Source: Roseococcus microcysteis
GTDB lineage: Bacteria > Pseudomonadota > Alphaproteobacteria > Acetobacterales > Acetobacteraceae
Assembly: GCF_014764365.1 (NCBI RefSeq)
Contig: NZ_CP061718.1
Span: 1-64,000, forward strand
Direction of reading: 5' to 3'
DNA length: 64,000 bases
The position numbers were made by a program, and so were the translations under genes. Within the stretch, counting starts at the first letter, position 1. Every line of letters starts with the position of its first letter. The notes below the pieces were generated by a model. The model did not search any database, was not told the origin of the DNA, and saw only the letters and a list, made by a program, of their open reading frames with translations. Shown here one piece after another: positions 36,430-43,233 of the stretch.

Positions 36430-37821
36430 CTAGACCGGCAGCCGCATTCGCGCCCTCAGCCCGCCCATCGGGCTCTCCTCCAGCGCGATCTCGCCGCCAT
36501 GGGCGCGCACCACGTCGCGCGCGATGGCCAGCCCGAGCCCCGTGCCCGTGGCCGAACCGCTGGTGAAGGGCTTGAAGGCCTCGGCGCGCTGCGCGGCCGG
36601 GATGCCCGGGCCGTCATCATCCACCAGCACCTCCGCCCAGCCGCGCTCGGCGCTGGCGGGCGGGCGCACCGTCACCGCGATGCGGCGCGCGTGGCGCCGC
36701 GCATTGTCCAGCAGGTTGCCCAGGGCGCGGGCCATGGCGTCGCTGCGCAGCCTCAGCGGCAGGCTTTCGGGCATCTCCAGCTCCACCGTGGCGCCGCTGC
36801 GGCGGGCCTTGGCGGCGGCCTCGCTCACGATGGCGACGAGGTCGGCCGAGCGCGCCGCCTCCGTCCCCTCGCCGCGGGCGAAGGCGAGATAGGCCTCCAC
36901 CATCCGCTCCATTTCCTCGACATCCTGCGTCAGGGCCGCGATGTCGGCCTCCGTCTCCGGCGTGCGGGGCAGCATGGTGAGTTCGAGGCGCATCCGCGTG
37001 AGTGGCGTGCGCAGGTCGTGGCTGATGCCCGCCAGCATCTCGGTGCGCTGGTTCACGAAGCGCAGGATGCGTTCGCGCATGGCGTTGAAGGCGACCGCGG
37101 CCTGGCGCACCTCGCGCGCCCCCTCGGGCTTGATGGGGCCGTTGTCGCGGCCGAGGCCGAAGGTCTCCGAGGCCTCGGCCAGCCGGCGGATCGCGCGCAC
37201 CTGGTTCTTCATGAACAGCACCGCCACCACCGCCAGCAGCACGGCCGAGCCCACCAGCCAGATGACGAAGACATAGAGGGTGGTGGTGATCAGCCGCCGG
37301 CGCGAGGCCTCGAAGGTCAGCACCCCGTCATCGAGCTGCGCGCGGATGATGATGACATTGGGGTCGCTGTGCCAGTCCACGTCGAAGGGCAGCGCCAGGC
37401 GTTCGCTCAGCGCGCTTCGCAGGTCGCTCTCCAGAGGCAGCAGGCGCATCCAGGCGGGGCGGTGGGGGATGGGGCCGAGGGCGGCGTCCGGCTCGAAGCT
37501 GAGGGCGAGGCCCAGCCGCCACTGCGCCTCGCGCATCACGAAGGGCCGCGTCTCGGGCGAGGCGGCCTCGACCATCACCGAGACGAAGCCCACATCGCCC
37601 GCGAGGCCCGAGGTGAGGCGGCGCGAGATCACGTCCAGGTGCCCGCCGTAGAAGAGCTGCAGGGCCACCCCCTGCAGCACCACCAGCGGCAGCAGCAGGA
37701 TCAGCAGCACGCGCGCGAGCAGGCCCCGTGGCAGCACCGCCGAAAGCCGCCTGGCCAGCGACTTGTCCGGCCGCAGCAGCGTGGCGAGCCAGGTGGCGCG
37801 CGCGGGCCGGCTCACGCTCAC
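36430..37821 (-). CDS. Membrane sensor histidine kinase (EnvZ type)
   Basis: A 463-residue sensor kinase. TM1 (about 34-56) and TM2 (about 182-204) flank a periplasmic domain of some 125 residues. A HAMP linker follows (205-257), then HisKA motif AGISHDLRTPLTRMR with His268, N-box NLLDNARRHA, G1 DDDGPGIP and G2 GTGLGLAIA. The pattern NLLDNARRHA is typical of EnvZ-like kinases. The start is a GTG overlapping the stop of the response regulator as GTGA (37821-37818), so it is the last gene of a MarR-regulator-kinase operon. The signal cannot be predicted. Confidence 0.93.
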   Translation of the reverse strand: MSVSRPARATWLATLLRPDKSLARRLSAVLPRGLLARVLLILLLPLVVLQGVALQLFYGGHLDVISRRLTSGLAGDVGFVSVMVEAASPETRPFVMREAQWRLGLALSFEPDAALGPIPHRPAWMRLLPLESDLRSALSERLALPFDVDWHSDPNVIIIRAQLDDGVLTFEASRRRLITTTLYVFVIWLVGSAVLLAVVAVLFMKNQVRAIRRLAEASETFGLGRDNGPIKPEGAREVRQAAVAFNAMRERILRFVNQRTEMLAGISHDLRTPLTRMRLELTMLPRTPETEADIAALTQDVEEMERMVEAYLAFARGEGTEAARSADLVAIVSEAAAKARRSGATVELEMPESLPLRLRSDAMARALGNLLDNARRHARRIAVTVRPPASAERGWAEVLVDDDGPGIPAAQRAEAFKPFTSGSATGTGLGLAIARDVVRAHGGEIALEESPMGGLRARMRLPV

Positions 37822-38519
37822 GGCCCGGGCCGGAGGACGTAGCCGCGGTGGCGGATGGTGTGCAGGAAGCGCGGCTCGCGCGGGTCGGCCTCGATCTTGC
37901 GGCGCAGGCGCGTCACCTGCACGTCCACGCTGCGCTCGCCGGCATCGGGCGTGCCCAGCGCGGCGGCGATGTCCTCGCGCGAGAGCACCTCGCCCGCGCG
38001 GCGGGCGAGCGCCGTCAGCAGCGCCGTCTCGCCGCCCGTCAGGCGCTGGACGCCCTCGGGCGTGCGGAGCTCCGCGCGCTCCGCGTCGAACCAGCGATCG
38101 CCGAGCTGCACGAGGCCCAAGGGGGCGGCGGCCGGGGCCGCGGGCTGGGCGCGGCGCAGGATGGTGCGGATGCGCAGCGCCAGTTCGCGCGGGTCGAAGG
38201 GCTTGGCGAGGTAGTCGTCGGCGCCGTGCTCGAAGCCCGCCACGCGGTCATCGGGGTCGCCCCGGGCGGTCAGCATCAGCACCGGCGTGTCGCTGCCCTC
38301 GCGGCGCAGGGCCTCGACGAATTCGAGGCCCGTCTCGCCCGGCATCATCACGTCCACGACCAGCAGGTCGAACTCCATGCTGGCGAGCGCGGCGCGCGCG
38401 GCGGCGGCATCGGCGGCACCGGCCACGCGGTGGCCCTGCTCGGCCAGGAAGCGCTGCAGCAGGGCGCGCAGCCTGGCGTCATCGTCCACGACCAGGATGT
38501 CGGCGGCGGGCTCGGCCAT
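37818..38519 (-). CDS. OmpR-family response regulator
   Basis: A 233-residue regulator. The receiver domain has the acidic cluster VDDD (near 11-14), phospho-acceptor Asp56 in VVDVMMPGETGLEF, a Thr in LTARGD and Lys in YLAKPFDP. The C-terminal winged helix (about 135-233) contains the OmpR-type LTGGETALLTAL and RSVDVQVTRLRRKIE. It pairs with the EnvZ-type kinase encoded downstream with a 4-bp overlap. A MarR-type regulator gene ends 4 bp upstream, making a three-regulator operon. Confidence 0.94.
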   Translation of the reverse strand: MAEPAADILVVDDDARLRALLQRFLAEQGHRVAGAADAAAARAALASMEFDLLVVDVMMPGETGLEFVEALRREGSDTPVLMLTARGDPDDRVAGFEHGADDYLAKPFDPRELALRIRTILRRAQPAAPAAAPLGLVQLGDRWFDAERAELRTPEGVQRLTGGETALLTALARRAGEVLSREDIAAALGTPDAGERSVDVQVTRLRRKIEADPREPRFLHTIRHRGYVLRPGP

Positions 38520-38523
38520 GGCG

Positions 38524-39138
38524 TCAGGCGCTCCGGCGGGCGGCCAAGGGGGGCGTATTGGGGGCGGGGGCGAAGGCCGGCGTGGTGCGGCCGGGGGCGG
38601 CGGCGCGTTCCAGCTCCTCGAACTGGGTGCGGGCCTCGGGGCCCATCAGCCCGCGCATGACGCGGCGGAAGCCCTCCACCGCCTCGGGCCCGGCTTCGCG
38701 GTAGGCGCGCAGCACCCATTCGCGCTGGGCGTCGAAGAGGCGGCGTTCCAGCGCCTCGCCCTGGGGTGTGAGGCGCAGCAGGCGCTGACGCTTGTCCTTC
38801 AGCCCCGGCGCCTGGTGGACATAGCCCTGGTCAATGAGCGGTTGCAGCACGCGCCCCAGGGATTGCTTGGTGATGGAGAGGATGGCCAGCAGCTCGCCCA
38901 CCTTCATCCCCGGCGCGCGCCCCACGAAATGCAGCACGCGATGATGCGCGCGCCCCATGTCGAGCTGCGCCAGGATGCGGTCCGCCCCCGCGGTGAAGTC
39001 GCGATAGCCGAAATAGAGCAGGTCCTGGGCGAGGCGGAGTTCCTCCTCGCGCAGAAACAGCAGGCTGCGCGCCGGCGCGCTGTCCGGGCGCATCATCTCC
39101 TGGTGCAGGCTGGGCGGGCGGTCCGGCATGGCTGCCAT
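38524..39138 (-). CDS. MarR-family transcriptional regulator
   Basis: A 204-residue winged-helix regulator. The DNA-binding core is visible as MKVGELLAILSITKQSLGRVLQPLIDQGYV followed by the wing DKRQRLLRLTPQG, and it is flanked by dimerising helices. The C-terminal 30 residues are a Pro/Ala-rich tail. AAGAGGAAC directly before the ATG at 39138 sets the start; upstream in-frame ATGs at 39162 and beyond lack such a site. It is the first gene of an operon with the response regulator and kinase and is divergent from ilvE. Such proteins usually repress their own promoter and neighbours and respond to small ligands. Confidence 0.88.
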   Translation of the reverse strand: MAAMPDRPPSLHQEMMRPDSAPARSLLFLREEELRLAQDLLYFGYRDFTAGADRILAQLDMGRAHHRVLHFVGRAPGMKVGELLAILSITKQSLGRVLQPLIDQGYVHQAPGLKDKRQRLLRLTPQGEALERRLFDAQREWVLRAYREAGPEAVEGFRRVMRGLMGPEARTQFEELERAAAPGRTTPAFAPAPNTPPLAARRSA

Positions 39139-39161
39139 GTTCCTCTTTTCGGTCAGGTTCA

Positions 39162-39253
39162 TTGACACATTTTTTCCGGACATTCTAGAAGCAAGGGGCA
39201 TCACGCAATGATGCTGCGCCGCAAGGTGTCCGGGCATTCCTTTCCGAACATCC
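39162..39253. promoter_or_regulatory. Divergent marR-ilvE control region with repeated sites
   Basis: On the plus strand TTGACA (39162-39167) with TCTAGA 16 bp later is a candidate ilvE promoter. On the minus strand TAGAAT (39187-39182) is a good -10 for the MarR gene. Three direct copies of CCGRRCATYC lie across both promoters, at 39176-39185, 39230-39239 and 39244-39253, and the palindrome TTCTAGAA sits at 39183-39190. They could be sites for the MarR protein or the response regulator. This is inferred from position. Confidence 0.5.
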
Positions 39254-39299
39254 TCCACGGCGCAAGCGCAATGTGCAGACAAGCGGTGGAGAGACGCCC

Positions 39300-40178
39300 G
39301 TGGCCCTGGTTCCCTATGACGACCGTGACGGCTTCATCTGGTGGAATGGCGAGTTCCGCCCCTGGCGGGACGCCAAGCTGCACGTCCTGACGCACGGGCT
39401 GCACTATGCCTCCGCCGTCTTCGAGGGCGAGCGCGCCTATAATGGCCAGATCTTCAAGCTGCGCGAGCACAGCGAACGCCTGATCAATTCCGGCCGCATC
39501 CTGGGCTTCGAGATTCCCTGGAGCGTGGAGCAGATCGACGCCGCCTGCCAGGAGACCGTGGCGAAGAACGGCCTCACCAACGCCTATGTCCGCCCCATCG
39601 CCTGGCGCGGCGCGGAGGAGATGGGCGTGGCCGCGCAGAACACGAAGGTCCACATGGCCATCGCCGTCTGGGAATGGGGCGCCTATTTCGGCGTGGAGCA
39701 GCGGATGAAGGGCGTGAACCTGGCCTGGGCCAAGTGGCGCCGCCCCCACCCCGAAACCGCGCCCACCGCCTCCAAGGCCACCGGCCTCTACATGATCGGC
39801 ACCATGAGCAAGCACGCCGCCATGGATGAGGGCGCGGATGACGCCATGATGCTCGACTGGAAGGGCGACGTGGCCGAGGCGACCGGCGCCAACGCCTTCT
39901 TCGTCTTCGACGGCGAGATCCACACGCCCACCCCCACCTGCTTCCTGGACGGCATCACGCGGCGCACCGTCATGGGCCTCGCGCACAAGCGGCAGATGAA
40001 GGTGGTGGAGCGGGTGATCAAGCCCGAGGAACTGCCCCGCGCCACCGAGGCCTTCCTGGCCGGCACGGCGGCCGAGGTCACGCCCATCCGCCGCATCGGC
40101 GCGCAGGACTTCACGCCGGGCCGCATCACCGAGACGCTGATGAAGGATTATGAAGCGACGGTGAACAACCGGGCGTAA
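39300..40178 (+). CDS. ilvE: Branched-chain amino acid aminotransferase
   Basis: A 292-residue class IV PLP aminotransferase. WWNGEFRPWRDAKLHVLTHG and GLHYASAVFEGERAY form the substrate region, ASKATGLYMIG holds the PLP lysine, and EATGANAFFV and a C-terminal GTAAEVTPIRRIG bind the cofactor phosphate. It interconverts Leu/Ile/Val and their 2-oxo acids with glutamate, which links it to GltBD output. The GTG at 39300 is chosen because GGAGAG lies about 7 nt upstream. It is monocistronic with a folded region after its stop. Confidence 0.94.
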   Translation: MALVPYDDRDGFIWWNGEFRPWRDAKLHVLTHGLHYASAVFEGERAYNGQIFKLREHSERLINSGRILGFEIPWSVEQIDAACQETVAKNGLTNAYVRPIAWRGAEEMGVAAQNTKVHMAIAVWEWGAYFGVEQRMKGVNLAWAKWRRPHPETAPTASKATGLYMIGTMSKHAAMDEGADDAMMLDWKGDVAEATGANAFFVFDGEIHTPTPTCFLDGITRRTVMGLAHKRQMKVVERVIKPEELPRATEAFLAGTAAEVTPIRRIGAQDFTPGRITETLMKDYEATVNNRA

Positions 40179-40238
40179 CTTTGCATCGCGCGTAATTCGC
40201 CATTCCGGCGATTCCGCGTGCCGGGATCACGCGCAAAG
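40179..40238 (+). promoter_or_regulatory. Folded 3' region after ilvE
   Basis: CTTT (40179-40182) and GCGCGT (40188-40193) can pair with ACGCGCAAAG (40229-40238), enclosing GCC/GGC (40199-40209) and an alternative CGCGTG/CACGCG stem. It is a multi-helix structure beginning right at the ilvE stop, probably a terminator or 3'-end element. The rest of the gap to 40354 contains a TTGACG at 40241 without a good -10 and a small CCCTGC/GCAGGG hairpin. Confidence 0.4.
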
Positions 40239-40354
40239 CCTTGACGGCCGCGCCCTGCGCTGGAATGCAGGGGGCAGCCGGAGGTGAAGCGGAACATGCA
40301 TGAGCCAAACGCCGTGCAACCGGAGTCAATTGGTTCATCGCGGGTGATGCGGGC

Positions 40355-43231
40355 GTGATCGCCCGCGCCTTGCGGCGCTGGCGCCTGCGCCCGGCCCTTC
40401 GGGCCCTGCGCGAGGCTGACGCGGCGCGTGACGCCGGGCGCTGGACACAGGCCGCGCAACGCTACCGCCGCTATCTCCAGGACAGGCCGCAGGATGCCCC
40501 CGTCTGGGTCCAGCTCGGCCATGCCGAGAAGGAGGGCGGCGAGCATGCCCGCGCCGAGGCCGCCTATCGGGAGGCCATGCGGCTGCGCCCCGAGGACCAT
40601 GACGCGCCGCTGCATCTCGGCCATGTGCTGAAGCTGCAAGGGCGCCTCGTGGAGGCGACGGAGGCCTATGACCTCTCGGCCCGTCTCGCCCCCGTCAACC
40701 ACGCCGCCCAGGAACTGCGCGCGCTGCGCCCCGAGCCGGAGTCCGATGCGCCGCGCGGCCTGTTCCGCCCCGCCCCCATGGCGCGGGTGGTGGAGCGCGA
40801 GGCGCTCGCCGCCGCCCAGCGCGCCGCCGAGGCCGCGCCCGAGGACCGCGAGGCCCGCCGCGCCCTGGCCGAGGCGGCGCTGGCCGCGCATGAGCACCTG
40901 CTGGCGCGCGAGGCGGCGCTGGCCTGCTGGGCGGCCCAGCCCGACCGGCGCCATTGGCAGCTCGCGCGCCGCACCACCGGCGCGCCGCCACCCCCCTCCG
41001 GACAGGCGGCGTCCGGCGGCACCCTCTACGACGTGACGGACCTGTTGAGCCTCGTGCGCGAGACCGGCCGCGCCACCGGCATCCAGCGTGTGCAGCTCGG
41101 CCTCGCCGAGGGCATCCTGGCCGACCCCGAGGCGGCCGCCGAGGCGCGCTTCGTGGTGCTGGCCGAGCGCATGGGCCCGCTCTGGACGCTGGAGGTGGCC
41201 GATCTGCGCGCCATCCTCACCTATTGCCTGGCCGAGCGGCACGACCCCAACCGCGCCCGTGCCCTGGTGGAGGCCGCCTATGACCGCGCCCGCCCCACCG
41301 ACCTCACGGCCGCGCGGCATTTCGTCATCCTGGGCGCCTTCTGGTTCTGGACCGGGGCGCCGGCGGCACTCGCGCGGCTGCGCGCGGCGGGGCTGCGCAT
41401 CGGCGTGCTGGTCTATGACCTGATCCCCGCGACCCACCCCGAATACACCAGCGAGGGCACGGTGCTGGCCTTCCGCCAGGGCCTGGCCGAGGGCGCCCAG
41501 CTCTGGGATTTCGCGCTCACCATCAGCGAATACACGGCGCGCGAGCTGCGGCGCGCCTTGCAGGAGCTGGGCGCGCCCGCCATTCCCATCCGCCCCGTGC
41601 CGCTCGCCCACCGCATGAACGCGGCCCTGCCCGAGGGGGGCGAGGCCTGGCCCTCCGCGCTGGCGGGGCTGCGCGGGCAGGACTACATCCTGAGCGTCTC
41701 CACCATCGAGGCGCGGAAGAACCACCTGGCGCTGTTCCAGGCCTGGCGGCTGCTGCTGGCCGAGGGCTTCGAGCCGCCGCCGCTGGTCATCGTGGGCCGT
41801 CCGGGCTGGCGGGTGGATGACCTGATGGCGCAGCTCGAGGCCACGCGTTACCTCGACGGGCGCATCCGCATCGTCCATGGCATCTCGGACCCGGAGCTGG
41901 ACGCGCTGTATCGCGGCTGCCTGTTTTCCATCTTCCCCTCCTTCACCGAGGGCTGGGGGCTGCCGGTGGGGGAATCGCTGGCGCTGGGCAAGCTCTGCCT
42001 CGCGGCCCCCGAGGGCGCCACGCCCGAGGCCGGCGCGGGCTTCGCCGAACCCATAGACGCCTACAGCCCCCGCGCCATCGCGGAACGTGTGCGCCATTTC
42101 GTGACCGACCGCGCGGCACTCGCCGCCGCCGAGGCGCGCATCCGCGAAGGCTTCCGCGCCCGCAGCTGGGCCGAGGTCTCGGCCGATTTCCTGGCGGGCA
42201 TGGCCGAACTCACCGCCGCCCCGCCCCCGCAGCGCGAGACGCCCATGCCGCCCCGCCTCGCCCCCGGCGAGCGCTGGGTGCTGAGCCAAGGCGCCCCCGC
42301 CTGCATGCTGCTGGGCGCGGGTTTCGAGCCGCCGGAGGATGGCGGCGCGCCCCTGCTGGGCGCCCATGGCAGCCTGGAGGTGACGCTGGAGGCGCCGGCC
42401 ACCCTGCTGCTGCGCCTGGCCGCGCGCCCCTGGGCGGAGATGAACCGCCTGGGCGCCTTCGCGGAGGGCGCCGCGCCGCGTTGGTTCGGCCTGATGCCGG
42501 GGCAGGAGGCGGCGGCGGTGCTGGACCTGCCCGCCGGTACGCACCAGATCGGCCTCCTGCTGGAAGGCCCGCTGGAGCCACCCCCCGGCCACCCCGACCC
42601 GCGCCCCATCCGCGTGGCGCTGCGCGAGGTGGCGGCGGTGGCGCCGGGGGCCGCGCGCCTGCCGCCGCGCCGCGGCATCCAGCTCGGCCCGCTCGCCGAG
42701 AACCCCGCCTGGGCCGCCATGCTGGCCGAGGGCTGGGACCTGTCGCCCGACATGGTGGGCGTGCAGCCCCTCTCCGTCGCCCCCGTCATCGCCTTCGCCG
42801 CCGAGGGGGTGGAGGCGGGCGAGGGGCTGCGCGTGCTGCTGCACCTGGCGGTCCAGCCCGGCGCGAGCGGGGTGCTGCGCCATGCGGAGGGCGACCTGCC
42901 GCTGCCCCAGGCGGGCGGGCCTCTCATCCTGCCGCAGCGGGTGGAGGCGGGCGAGGGCGGCCTCGTGCGGCTGCGCCTGTCCATGGCCGAGGGCGGCATG
43001 CCGCCGCTGCGCCTTGTCGGCCTGCAATGGGCGGCGGAGACCGACACGGAAGGCCGCCTCGCCTTGCTGGAGGGGCTGCTGATGGCCGGCGGCGAGGGGC
43101 TTGGCCTGTCGGGCGCCGAGCGCATCGCGCAGATCGAGGCGCGGCTGCAACGCGACGCTGGCGTGGCACCCCTGCCGGGCGGCGAGGCGGGGCGGGCCGC
43201 GCTGCGGCTGGCCGGCGCGCGCCGCAGCTGA
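40355..43231 (+). CDS. Large glycosyltransferase with TPR N-terminus (GT-B, group 1)
   Basis: A 958-residue protein. Residues 10-130 contain TPR-like helices (WVQLGHAEKEGGEHARAEAA, LGHVLKLQGRLVEA). A GT-B fold begins near 225 (YDVTDLLSLVRETGRATG) and its nucleotide-sugar domain at about 440 (LSVSTIEARKNHLALF), with the E-x7-E motif in EGWGLPVGES near 532. Residues 630-958 form a beta-rich C-terminal part of unknown type. It likely transfers sugars during surface polysaccharide synthesis, with the TPRs recruiting partners. The start is the first available GTG after an upstream stop, with a weak ribosome site. The second glycosyltransferase follows after 2 bp, so they are one unit. Confidence 0.85.
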   Translation: MIARALRRWRLRPALRALREADAARDAGRWTQAAQRYRRYLQDRPQDAPVWVQLGHAEKEGGEHARAEAAYREAMRLRPEDHDAPLHLGHVLKLQGRLVEATEAYDLSARLAPVNHAAQELRALRPEPESDAPRGLFRPAPMARVVEREALAAAQRAAEAAPEDREARRALAEAALAAHEHLLAREAALACWAAQPDRRHWQLARRTTGAPPPPSGQAASGGTLYDVTDLLSLVRETGRATGIQRVQLGLAEGILADPEAAAEARFVVLAERMGPLWTLEVADLRAILTYCLAERHDPNRARALVEAAYDRARPTDLTAARHFVILGAFWFWTGAPAALARLRAAGLRIGVLVYDLIPATHPEYTSEGTVLAFRQGLAEGAQLWDFALTISEYTARELRRALQELGAPAIPIRPVPLAHRMNAALPEGGEAWPSALAGLRGQDYILSVSTIEARKNHLALFQAWRLLLAEGFEPPPLVIVGRPGWRVDDLMAQLEATRYLDGRIRIVHGISDPELDALYRGCLFSIFPSFTEGWGLPVGESLALGKLCLAAPEGATPEAGAGFAEPIDAYSPRAIAERVRHFVTDRAALAAAEARIREGFRARSWAEVSADFLAGMAELTAAPPPQRETPMPPRLAPGERWVLSQGAPACMLLGAGFEPPEDGGAPLLGAHGSLEVTLEAPATLLLRLAARPWAEMNRLGAFAEGAAPRWFGLMPGQEAAAVLDLPAGTHQIGLLLEGPLEPPPGHPDPRPIRVALREVAAVAPGAARLPPRRGIQLGPLAENPAWAAMLAEGWDLSPDMVGVQPLSVAPVIAFAAEGVEAGEGLRVLLHLAVQPGASGVLRHAEGDLPLPQAGGPLILPQRVEAGEGGLVRLRLSMAEGGMPPLRLVGLQWAAETDTEGRLALLEGLLMAGGEGLGLSGAERIAQIEARLQRDAGVAPLPGGEAGRAALRLAGARRS

Positions 43232-43233
43232 CC

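Noticed and set aside
40241-40269. TTGACG at 40241 as a promoter for the glycosyltransferases
   Set aside because: No acceptable -10 lies 16-18 bp downstream.
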